From Candidatus Mycobacterium methanotrophicum (GTDB lineage: Bacteria; Actinomycetota; Actinomycetes; Mycobacteriales; Mycobacteriaceae): DNA of 64,000 nt. The translations under genes were made by a program, and so were the position numbers. The stretch lies in NCBI RefSeq assembly GCF_023515995.1, contig NZ_CP097320.1, forward strand, positions 1-64,000. Direction: 5' to 3'. The notes below the pieces were generated by a model. The model saw only the letters and a program-made list of their open reading frames with translations. It did not search any database and was not told the DNA's origin. Shown one piece after another: positions 31,440 to 38,960 of the stretch (its first letter is position 1; the number at the start of each line of letters is the position of its first letter).

Positions 31440-31802
31440 ATGGCAGAGCAGGCCGGGCAGTCAGTCCGCGCCATCGCGGAAGGGCAAGCCGCGCTGTCCA
31501 GACAACACGGCGCAGCTGCAGACGCCGACTGTGCTCTCACGGAAGCGGTCGCCAGTGCGCATGCGGCTACCGTCGAGGGCGTCAGGCGCCTCGACGCGAT
31601 CGCCGCCGAAATCGACCGCGCTGTCGCCAATCAGACTGCCATCGGGCTCGATACGGCGATCGGTGCGCGTGAATTCCAACGGTTCCTGATCGCCAAGCAA
31701 CGCGAAATTCTGGCGGTGGTGACCGCTGCGCGCGAGCTCGCCGCCGCGAAAAAGGCTGCGTTCGAGAAGTTGGCGGCGCAGTACACCATTTCGACCGGCT
31801 AG
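31440..31802 (+). CDS. DUF4226-type ESX-associated protein (Rv0025-like)
   Basis: The 120-residue helical protein begins [20 protein letters not shown] and is the same length as Rv0025. Its C-terminal half contains [20 protein letters not shown], a motif that recurs in the Rv0026-like protein encoded at 32640. The function is unknown. The ATG at 31440 is preferred to an upstream ATG near 31401. Confidence 0.82.
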   Translation: MAEQAGQSVRAIAEGQAALSRQHGAAADADCALTEAVASAHAATVEGVRRLDAIAAEIDRAVANQTAIGLDTAIGAREFQRFLIAKQREILAVVTAARELAAAKKAAFEKLAAQYTISTG

Positions 31803-31910
31803 CGGTTGACTGCGGACGAGAAAAGCAACCCTTTTCGCGTTTGCGTTCCGTGTCCACATCGGGCGGTAGTGTCCCCGGATACCGCCGCGCTAGGAACAGG
31901 AACGCCGAAG

Positions 31911-32378
31911 TTGTCCATCTACGCTGCATGGCTCGATGAGTCGGGCTCCAACCCGGCCATCGACCCGAATACCTATATCCTGAGCGCGGTCATCGGTGAG
32001 GCTGAGCACGCCCCGGGCATACGTGAGAGCATGCGCGGCTTGCTGGTTGGCAAGGGGCATAAGAAATTGCATTGGCGCACCGAGGCCGCGCGCCGACAGG
32101 AACTGATTGTGAAGACGATCGCAGCCCTGGAAGTCGAGTATTTGGTCGTTGTGCGTGCAGGCGGACCGGCCGCAGAGAAGCCGGAGCGCCGACGGCGGTT
32201 GTGCATGGAGCGAATGTTGCCTGAGCTGGTGAAGATGGGCGTTGACGAGGTCGTGATCGAATCCCGAGGTAGCAAAGATGACCGTCGTGACGTACAACGG
32301 GCGCTACTTCGACTACATCGAATCGCGGGTGACCCTGATCGACCTTTAAGTCCAAGAAACGCGAAACCCCAGGCCTAG
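31911..32378 (+). CDS. DUF3800-like protein, C-terminus truncated
   Basis: The reading frame (about 155 residues from TTG 31911) contains IYAAWLDESGSNPAIDPNTY, typical of the DUF3800 start with its DESG acidic pair, then HKKLHWRTEAARRQELIVKTI, VEYLVVVRAG and VDEVVIESRGSKDDRRDVQ. DUF3800 proteins are usually about 200 residues or longer and often occur with mobile or defence genes. The C-terminal third is missing after LLRLHRIAGDP. It splits the Rv0025-Rv0026 pair and is not in M. tuberculosis at this place, as I recall. It may be a pseudogene. Confidence 0.6.
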   Translation: MSIYAAWLDESGSNPAIDPNTYILSAVIGEAEHAPGIRESMRGLLVGKGHKKLHWRTEAARRQELIVKTIAALEVEYLVVVRAGGPAAEKPERRRRLCMERMLPELVKMGVDEVVIESRGSKDDRRDVQRALLRLHRIAGDPDRPLSPRNAKPQA

Positions 32379-32639
32379 GACCGGGCCTCCCCGCCGTGTC
32401 AGCGGGGAAGTTCGCAGCCTCACCGCTGTGCACAAGAGTGAATTGTCGACACCCAGGCGTCTGGCTACTGTCGCCGGCATGTTCGCTCGGGAGAGCAATG
32501 ACAACGCCTAGTGACGTGCTTGCCGCGGTCGAGCACGTCAGCCAGCGCACTGGCGCCCGCAAGCCCGTGACGGCTCGACGCCGTCGTTGCCAAAATCCGC
32601 CCACAGCATCCGGATCTGCTCGACCCAAGGACCGGCAAG
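32379..32639. other. Gap with possible lost 5' end of the Rv0026-like gene
   Basis: A frame from ATG 32498 reads MTTPSDVLAAVEHVSQRTGA. Just downstream, in the frame of the next gene and after a TGA at 32568, the sequence reads RLDAVVAKIRPQHPDLLDPRTGK and runs straight into MTAPDRQEGAAAD. These two pieces look like one N-terminus broken by a frameshift near 32560. No other gene is seen. Confidence 0.4.
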
Positions 32640-33803
32640 ATGACCGCCCCTGACCGCCAGGAGGGTGCCGCCGCCGACGCCATTAGAAACGCCGAAGCTG
32701 CTCTGGCACACCAAAACTCGATGACAGCCCAAGTCGACCTGCAAGTCGTCTCCGCAGTTCTCAATGCGCACCAGAAGAACGCCGAGGGCAGGGAAGCGTT
32801 GAACAGGCTGCAGCACGACATCGAGGCGGCGGTCACGACGCGATCCGACCTGGACACCCCGGCGGGAGCGCGTGACTTCCAGCGCTTCCTGATCGGCAAG
32901 CTCCGCGATATCCGCGATGTGGTGGCCAATGCCAGCCTCGACGACACGTCGAACTCGGCGCTGATGGCTGCGTGGACGTCGCTGTACGACTCCACCAAGC
33001 CGCAGGGCGATGTGGAGGAACACCGCCGGTCAACCGATGTGCCGTCCGGTTCCGCAGCCGACCCGCCGGCACCGGATGACAGTGCAGCCGCCCCCTACCT
33101 GGATTCGCTGCCCGTTGAGGATCCCGGCGCCTCGTCGGAAGATGCGCCGGCACCAACTTCGTCGCCGCCGCCGCCGATGACCCCGGCGATGCCGACTATC
33201 CCCTCGTTCGGTGGGGGAGGAATCCCGGGCGGATTCCCGCTTTCCGCGCCGCTGCAAGGCCCCGACGCTGAACGGTCGCCGAACAACCTCGACGACGCGC
33301 TGCTGGACGGCGACACAGCAGGCGACACAGAAGACGAGCCGCCCGGCGACGACCACGGCGACGAGCAGCCGGACGACCACGACGGCGAAATGGTGCAGCC
33401 GCCGGCCACCGGCCCCACGACCGTCTCACTGCCCAACGGGGAAACCGTCACCGCCGCCAATCCTCAACTCGCGGCAGCCATCAAGGCGGCGGCCAATGGT
33501 GTGCCGATCGCGGATGCGTTCCGCCAGCAGGGGATTACCATTCCGCCGCCCGGGACTGCAGTTACCGACCCGGTCGACCCAACGCGGCTGATACCCGGGG
33601 ATATCGGCATGCTCACGGATCGCCACGCTCTTGCTCTCGGCCAGAGCCGGGCCTTGCTCAACGGGCAGATCCAGCACATTTCCACCGTGAACGGGCCCAG
33701 TTTCCTAGGCTGGGAGCATCCACCTGGACCGGTCACCGCCCAGGCGCCGGACACGACCGACCCGCCGGCGCCCACGAGACCGGCTACCGGGCAGAGAGCG
33801 TGA
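32640..33803 (+). CDS. Rv0026-like ESX-associated protein
   Basis: The 387-residue protein has an N-terminal helical domain with LDTPAGARDFQRFLIGKLRD (shared with the preceding Rv0025-like protein), an acidic Pro-rich linker (about residues 130-260) and a C-terminal domain with VSLPNGETVTAANPQLAAAI, PGDIGMLTDRHALALG and LLNGQIQHIS. The pattern PGDI-x-HALALG-x-LLNGQ recalls an NlpC/P60 fold but the catalytic Cys is not visible. Rv0026 is 448 residues, so the N-terminus is probably shortened. The ATG 32640 is the first start after an in-frame TGA. Confidence 0.72.
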   Translation: MTAPDRQEGAAADAIRNAEAALAHQNSMTAQVDLQVVSAVLNAHQKNAEGREALNRLQHDIEAAVTTRSDLDTPAGARDFQRFLIGKLRDIRDVVANASLDDTSNSALMAAWTSLYDSTKPQGDVEEHRRSTDVPSGSAADPPAPDDSAAAPYLDSLPVEDPGASSEDAPAPTSSPPPPMTPAMPTIPSFGGGGIPGGFPLSAPLQGPDAERSPNNLDDALLDGDTAGDTEDEPPGDDHGDEQPDDHDGEMVQPPATGPTTVSLPNGETVTAANPQLAAAIKAAANGVPIADAFRQQGITIPPPGTAVTDPVDPTRLIPGDIGMLTDRHALALGQSRALLNGQIQHISTVNGPSFLGWEHPPGPVTAQAPDTTDPPAPTRPATGQRA

Positions 33804-33845
33804 TAGGAAATCCGGCGCCGCCGGCACATCAAGAGGAGACAGCGG

Positions 33846-34163
33846 ATGGCAGACCGAATCCACGTGGTGCCCGACAACCTGCGTCAAGCCGCCAGCCACC
33901 ACCGAGAGACATCCGAGTACCTGCGGACTCTGCCGTCGTCGCACCAGGCGATTCAAGAGAGCCTGGACTCGCTGGGGCCGATCTTCGGCGAGCTGCGGGA
34001 GGCCGGGCGCGAACTCCTCGAGCAACGACGCTTGTGCTACGAGCAGCAGGCCGACAGTCACTCGCAAGTGGCCGACAACCTGACAAAATCGGCCACCATG
34101 TGGGAAGCCCAAGATGCTGAGTCCGCCCAAGAACTCAAACGTATCGCCGACGACGGTCGATGA
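33846..34163 (+). CDS. DUF2580 (EspC-like) protein (Rv0027-like)
   Basis: The 105-residue protein starts MADRIHVVPDNLRQAASHHRE and has a WxG100-like helical hairpin with ends in VADNLTKSATMWEAQDAESAQEL. The DUF2580 family contains EspC, an ESX-1 substrate, and this has the same length as Rv0027. An AGGAGA sequence precedes the start. It overlaps the next gene by four bases. Confidence 0.85.
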   Translation: MADRIHVVPDNLRQAASHHRETSEYLRTLPSSHQAIQESLDSLGPIFGELREAGRELLEQRRLCYEQQADSHSQVADNLTKSATMWEAQDAESAQELKRIADDGR

Positions 34164-34474
34164 CTGAGGCCGACCCGGCGTTCGACACCGTACATCCGAG
34201 CGGGCACATCCTGGTCCGCTCCTGCCGCGGCGGATACATGCACAGCGTCACGCTGAGCGATGCGGCGATGAACACCGATGCGGAAAGTCTGGCGCAGGGC
34301 ATTTTGCTGACCGCCGATGTCTCGTATCTCAAGGCCGTGATGGAAGTTCGCGGCGAAATCGTGGCGGCCGGCTACACCCCGTCCGCGGAAGTTCCGACCG
34401 CCGAGGATCTCGACATTGCCGTCGAGCGGCTGGTGGCGCATGAATTGCCCCGCAGAGAGGGCGTGACGCGATAA
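34160..34474 (+). CDS. DUF2694 family protein (Rv0028-like)
   Basis: The 104-residue protein has ILVRSCRGGYMHSVTLSDAAMN and LAQGILLTADVSYLKAVMEVR. It is the same size as Rv0028 and a member of a small family encoded beside EspC-like genes. This arrangement suggests a chaperone or partner of the DUF2580 protein, which is inference. The ATGA overlap supports coupled translation. Confidence 0.82.
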   Translation: MTEADPAFDTVHPSGHILVRSCRGGYMHSVTLSDAAMNTDAESLAQGILLTADVSYLKAVMEVRGEIVAAGYTPSAEVPTAEDLDIAVERLVAHELPRREGVTR

Positions 34475-34487
34475 GTAGCGGCGCGGG

Positions 34488-34631
34488 CTAACGGATCCAG
34501 GTCTTGACGGCGTCGCGATCCGGGGCGATATCGGTGGGCGGCTGGACAGGATTAGCGCCGAACAACTCGCGCGCCCGGCCAAGCAGTGCCCGCACCTCGT
34601 TCAGCTGCTGTTGCAGCCCGGAATCAGCCAC
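34488..34631 (-). CDS. Short minus-strand reading frame with ESX-type start motif
   Basis: From GTG 34631 the 47-residue frame reads VADSGLQQQLNEVRALLGRA then RELFGANPVQPPTDIA and ends in DAVKTWIR. The segment ALLGRARELFGA resembles the N-terminal motif LARAHNLYGA of the transglycosylase and Rv0024-like proteins in this window. It may be a short gene or a relic left at the junction between the two paralogous clusters. No ribosome-binding site stands out. Confidence 0.4.
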   Translation of the reverse strand: MADSGLQQQLNEVRALLGRARELFGANPVQPPTDIAPDRDAVKTWIR

Positions 34632-34767
34632 AGACTTACGCTACCCAGAGCCGGCTATTCCCACAATTCACCACCAAGGCATAAACACCGGACAGGCCTT
34701 TTGACGGCCTTTCTGGGGCCGGCCAAAGAGTGAAGTTGGCGATCCGGGATGACGGTAGGCTTGCCCG

Positions 34768-36162
34768 GTGGCGATCTTCGGTCGGAATACGGCGCGACAC
34801 CGCCTCCGGAGAGCTGCCCAAGAATCGCTGAAGACTCCGGCTTTCAGCTCTCCCGTCGACTGCGCTCCGTGGGTGACGGGTGGGTTGTGGCCGGCCGAGC
34901 TGTCGACCGTCACCGCTGAGACCGCCCCGCTAGTCAAGTCTTTGAAGGCCGACCTGCAGAAGATTGTCAATGCGGCCAACGAAGAACTGTTAAGCATCCG
35001 GCGAGCGGGATTGGCTGATGCGACACGGCAGGCAGAAGAAGCCCGGGTGATCAATAGCGCCCGCGCCTTCGCTGTTCGACGAGTCGAGTCGACCGTTCGC
35101 CACCTTCGTAATATGACGCCGAAATCGCCGGCGGAACGCCCGCCGGTGAATGGCGTTGACGACACCGAAAAGACACAGCGATTCAAAGTCGCCGCCGCCG
35201 CGCCGACGAGAACGGACGCACCCGCGCCGCCAAGGCCGCAATATGCCGAACAAGATCACCGGGTGACAGCGCAGCCGCCGCCGGCCGCCGACTTGGAATC
35301 GGGCGGGCCAGTAAGGCCGGTGGCCCGGCATCGCGCGGAATCGGATGACACCGAGGTGCTCGACGAGATCGCCACGCTGCTGCAGGAGATCACGCCGCTC
35401 GCGGAGCCTCCGATCGCCGAAGCACCGCGGCAGCCTGCCGCGCCTCGCCACGCGGAGCCTGCGGTTGGTCCGGCCGACGAGCCCGTCACCGCGCAGCAGC
35501 CCGCGCCGCAGGTCGAGTCCGAGCCGCCGGTCGAACGGCTGGAACGGCTGCTCAAGTTCGTGGCCCGTCAGGAACCTGGATTGCGTTGGGCCGTCGGCAA
35601 TCGTGCCGACGGGACCACGCTATTGGTCACCGACCTCGCCCACGGCTGGATACCGCCCGGAATTGCGCTGCCTGCCGACGTCCGGCTGCTGGAACCGCAG
35701 CGGCGCACCGGCAACGCCGCGGCGTTGCTTTCAGACACGACATTGTCGGCGACGTACGCGCCCACCGATCCGCTTGGTCGGGCAACCGACTATGCGCCGA
35801 CGGACACCTCATCACAACCGCGCGAGCTCCCGGCGATCGACGACTTGGGCTGGCTGCTGAGCGAGGCCACGCACTGGCGTGATGGTCTGCCGCGACTGGT
35901 TCACACGTTGGCCAAGGCGGGTGCTGGGGGAACCGGCGTCCTCGACGCCGAACTCGACGTATTGCGGGTCCACCTCGACACCTCGCGCTACCAGCTTTTC
36001 GCTCAGTACCCCGACATCGACAGCGGGTTGCTGCTCAACTGCCTTCTGCTGGCCGCCGCCGAAGCGATTGCCGCCGGGAACCTGGTGAATGCGAATTATC
36101 ACTTCGCCTGGTTCCAAATGCTCAGCACGCCACCGGCCAGCGGGTGGAAAGCCTGCCCGTAG
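34768..36162 (+). CDS. Rv3899c-like ESX-2-associated protein (DUF5631/DUF5632)
   Basis: The 464-residue protein has a conserved N-terminal region (SPVDCAPWVTGGLWPAELST, VKSLKADLQKIVNAANEELL), a Pro/Ala-rich linker and a C-terminal globular part (LLKFVARQEPGLRWAVGNRADG, LVTDLAHGWIPPGI, LDTSRYQLFAQYPDIDSGLL). It lies upstream of ESX-2 as Rv3899c does; Rv0029 is a paralogue at the other cluster. The start is GTG 34768. The function is unknown, but its position suggests a role in ESX-2 secretion. Confidence 0.8.
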   Translation: MAIFGRNTARHRLRRAAQESLKTPAFSSPVDCAPWVTGGLWPAELSTVTAETAPLVKSLKADLQKIVNAANEELLSIRRAGLADATRQAEEARVINSARAFAVRRVESTVRHLRNMTPKSPAERPPVNGVDDTEKTQRFKVAAAAPTRTDAPAPPRPQYAEQDHRVTAQPPPAADLESGGPVRPVARHRAESDDTEVLDEIATLLQEITPLAEPPIAEAPRQPAAPRHAEPAVGPADEPVTAQQPAPQVESEPPVERLERLLKFVARQEPGLRWAVGNRADGTTLLVTDLAHGWIPPGIALPADVRLLEPQRRTGNAAALLSDTTLSATYAPTDPLGRATDYAPTDTSSQPRELPAIDDLGWLLSEATHWRDGLPRLVHTLAKAGAGGTGVLDAELDVLRVHLDTSRYQLFAQYPDIDSGLLLNCLLLAAAEAIAAGNLVNANYHFAWFQMLSTPPASGWKACP

Positions 36163-36224
36163 CACACCGTGCGCGAGCGTGCGGAGAATGAATTGACGCT
36201 GGTCGCAGGGGTCGCGATACTGTC

Positions 36225-36545
36225 ATGATGCCGTGGTCGGGCAGGCGCGCCCAGCTAAGCGATAAGGATCTCGTCGAATCGGTTCTGCGTGAACTGAGCG
36301 AGGCCGCCGATAAGTGGGAGAGGCTCGTCGGCCAGGCTGAGGCGATCACCTACAGCGTCGACCTCGGGGACATTCAGGCGGTCGTAAACTCCGACGGGAG
36401 ATTGGTGGAGTTGACGTTGCATCCGACCGTTGTGTCCGGATACAGCCACGGCGAGTTGGCCGACAGGTTGAACCTCGCCATCGCAGCGCTGCGCGAAGAG
36501 GCCCAAGCCGAGAACGAGGCGCGTTACGGCGGAGCGCTCCATTGA
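36225..36545 (+). CDS. DUF2710 / YbaB-like protein (Rv3898c-like)
   Basis: The 106-residue protein contains SVDLGDIQAVVNSDGRLVEL and GYSHGELADRLNLAIAALRE, the pattern of YbaB/EbfC-like small proteins found in type VII loci. The size fits Rv3898c (110). Its stop overlaps the TTG start of the transglycosylase gene (TTGA). Confidence 0.78.
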   Translation: MMPWSGRRAQLSDKDLVESVLRELSEAADKWERLVGQAEAITYSVDLGDIQAVVNSDGRLVELTLHPTVVSGYSHGELADRLNLAIAALREEAQAENEARYGGALH

Positions 36546-37462
36546 CGTCGGATCCGTTGTCGAGGGCGGTGGAATTGCTCGCGCGCGCGCACAACCTCTA
36601 CGGGGCCGACCATTTCGATGCGGGGATAGCCGACGCGCCGGAGCAACTTCAGGCGCGCGCGGACCGGCTCGCCACGGTCAACCGCGCGGCGACGGGGGCG
36701 GCCGAGACGGTCAGCCGCCGAATGGCCGGCGGATTGCGGGAAAGCGCAGCGGCCGACAGCGAACTGGCCGCCGCGCTGGCGGCCGCCTATTCTGACCACG
36801 CCGCGGGACGGCGCAGCACCCGTCGCGTCCTCGACGACGCGCGCAGGGACCCAGTGCCGGCAGCAGACACTCCGCTGGGGCGGCAGGAAGCGTTGGGGCG
36901 CATGGCCACTCGCCTTCGCCGGCAGCGAGGGTACCTGCATCGTTCACATCGGAACTCGCACCTGCTGGTGCGGCGGCTGATGCGACTGGCCTACCTGCGC
37001 CAGCGACACATCACTGTCGCGGCGCTGCCTCTCGGTGCGGTCGGGTATGAAAGAGCCTATGCGCCGGGGCATGTCAGGCAACGGATCGCCGCTGCGCTGG
37101 ATCGCCTGGGCATCACCGATCCGGCGGCTCGCCGTAACTGGATCCGCGGGTACCAAACGCTGATTGCCAGGGAATCAGGCGGGCGGGCCTCGGTGGTCGC
37201 CGCCGAGCCGGCGACCACTGCCGGTCCCACGCAGCCCGACGGGCACGGCCTGGGTTTCGCCCGAGGCCTCACCCAGACGGTTCCGGCCACGTTCGCGCGC
37301 TACCACCAGCCAGGAACGTCGAGCACCATCTACGATCCGGTGGCCAATATCTGCGCCTCGATGAACTACGTGATCCATCGCTACGGCGTGCACCGCAACG
37401 GCGATAATCTCGCCGCGATGGTGCAGCAGGCGGACGCGCATCGACCGCCGAAAGGATACTGA
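36542..37462 (+). CDS. Transglycosylase-like ESX-2-associated protein (Rv3896c-like)
   Basis: The 306-residue protein starts (TTG) MTSDPLSRAVELLARAHNLY and has a helical N-terminal half. The C-terminal domain is of SLT type: a probable catalytic Glu in LIARESGGRAS, then HGLGFARGLTQTVPATFARY and IYDPVANICASMNYVIHRYG. Such enzymes cut glycan strands and could open the wall for secretion. It ends two bases before eccB2. It is the equivalent of Rv3896c (302 residues). Confidence 0.86.
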   Translation: MTSDPLSRAVELLARAHNLYGADHFDAGIADAPEQLQARADRLATVNRAATGAAETVSRRMAGGLRESAAADSELAAALAAAYSDHAAGRRSTRRVLDDARRDPVPAADTPLGRQEALGRMATRLRRQRGYLHRSHRNSHLLVRRLMRLAYLRQRHITVAALPLGAVGYERAYAPGHVRQRIAAALDRLGITDPAARRNWIRGYQTLIARESGGRASVVAAEPATTAGPTQPDGHGLGFARGLTQTVPATFARYHQPGTSSTIYDPVANICASMNYVIHRYGVHRNGDNLAAMVQQADAHRPPKGY

Positions 37463-37464
37463 CC

Positions 37465-38958
37465 GTGCCGCTCAACCTGTCCAACCGCGATCAGAATTCG
37501 GGACATCTGTTCTACAACCGCAGGTTGAAGGCCGCAATCACCCGGTTCTCGGTGCGGATGAAGCACGACGACCGCAAACAGCAAGCCGCGGTGGCACTTT
37601 CAGTTGTCTTCGTTCTCATCGGTATCGGCTGGATGGCACTGCTACACGTCATGAAACCCGCCGGCCTGGTCGGCCAGTCCGCGATCATCGGTAACCGTGA
37701 TACCGGAGCGGTCTTCGCGAAGATCAACGGGCGGCTCTACCCCGCTCTCAACCTGACGTCGGCGCGGCTGGCGGTCGGCACGGCAGCGACACCGACCTGG
37801 GTCAAGGCATCCGAGATTGCCAAGTACCCCACCGGTCCGATGGTCGGCATCCCCGGTGTGCCCGACAGCCTGGCTGTCACACCCAGTTCGGTGTCGGCGT
37901 GGTCGGTGTGCGACACCGCACGCCCGAGGGGCACCGGCGCGCCGCCGCTGGTGACGTCGATCGCTGGAGAGCTGTCGACGGCGGGCCGGGCAGCCCCGAT
38001 GGGACCCGCGCAGGCCGTCCTGGGCACCCATAAAAACGCGACCTACGTGATCTGGGGCGGACAACGCTCGCAGATCGACCCCACCGACCGTTCGGTGACC
38101 TTCAACCTGGGTCTTGATCCGGGCGTGACATATCCGGTCGAGATATCCAACGCGCTCTTCGACGCCATGCCGGCGACGGAACCGCTTGTGGTTCCGGCGA
38201 TCCCGGAGTTAGGCACTCCGTCGAAGTGGCTGCCGGGCTCGACGGTCGGGACTGTCCTGGAGACTCAGGACGCCAAGGGCGCTGTCACCGGCTTCTACGC
38301 GCTGTTGCCCGACGGAGTGCAAAAGATCACCAGTTTTGTCGCCGACCTGCTGCGAACTGCGCTCGCTCAAGGCTCTGCCACGCCGACGCTGGTCACGCCG
38401 GACAAGCTGATCCACATTCCCATCGTCGACGTGCTCAACGTCGGCTACTATCCTTCGGGCAAGCTGAATTTCGTTGACACCGCGGCAAACCCGGTCACGT
38501 GCGTGGCGTGGCAGAAGCAGTCCACCGACCCGCAGGCGACGATCAGCGTCTTCAATGGCCGGGGGCTGCCGGCGCCGATCGACATGGACCCTCGGCTGGT
38601 CAGCCTGGTCCGCGACGACCGCGATCCCGATTCGGTGGAAGCCGACCAGGCACTGATGCTGCCGGGAGCGGCAAACTTTGTCGCGACGACCAGCGGGGTC
38701 GTCACATCGGGCAGCCGCGAAAACCTGTTTTGGCTTTCGCCACAGGGCGTTCGATACGGGGTGCAATGGGATGACAAGACGCTGCAAGCTCTCGCATTGA
38801 ATCCGGGCAGCGCCGTCCAGGCACCGTGGCCGATCGTACGCACCTTTGCGGCTGGACCGGCCATCAGCCGTGACAGCGCCTTGCTGGCGCGCGACACCAT
38901 CACCGGTGGCGGCGCCGTTGCGCCGATCCCGCAAGCCAACCAGCAAGTGGGAGGTTAG
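37465..38958 (+). CDS. eccB2: ESX-2 core component EccB2
   Basis: EccB is a membrane-anchored periplasmic component of the type VII secretion machine. The 497-residue product has a basic N-terminus (RRLKAAITRFSVRMKHDDRKQ), one helix AALSVVFVLIGIGWMALLHV near residue 50, and a large periplasmic part with R-repeats and paired Cys (VSAWSVCDTARP, NPVTCVAWQK). Rv3895c is 495 residues. The gene starts at GTG 37465 and ends three bases before eccC2. Confidence 0.96.
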   Translation: MPLNLSNRDQNSGHLFYNRRLKAAITRFSVRMKHDDRKQQAAVALSVVFVLIGIGWMALLHVMKPAGLVGQSAIIGNRDTGAVFAKINGRLYPALNLTSARLAVGTAATPTWVKASEIAKYPTGPMVGIPGVPDSLAVTPSSVSAWSVCDTARPRGTGAPPLVTSIAGELSTAGRAAPMGPAQAVLGTHKNATYVIWGGQRSQIDPTDRSVTFNLGLDPGVTYPVEISNALFDAMPATEPLVVPAIPELGTPSKWLPGSTVGTVLETQDAKGAVTGFYALLPDGVQKITSFVADLLRTALAQGSATPTLVTPDKLIHIPIVDVLNVGYYPSGKLNFVDTAANPVTCVAWQKQSTDPQATISVFNGRGLPAPIDMDPRLVSLVRDDRDPDSVEADQALMLPGAANFVATTSGVVTSGSRENLFWLSPQGVRYGVQWDDKTLQALALNPGSAVQAPWPIVRTFAAGPAISRDSALLARDTITGGGAVAPIPQANQQVGG

Positions 38959-38960
38959 GC

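Noticed and set aside
35345..35860. 171-codon frame inside the Rv3899c-like gene
   Set aside because: It is an Arg/Ser-rich alternative frame of the Pro/Ala-rich linker region.
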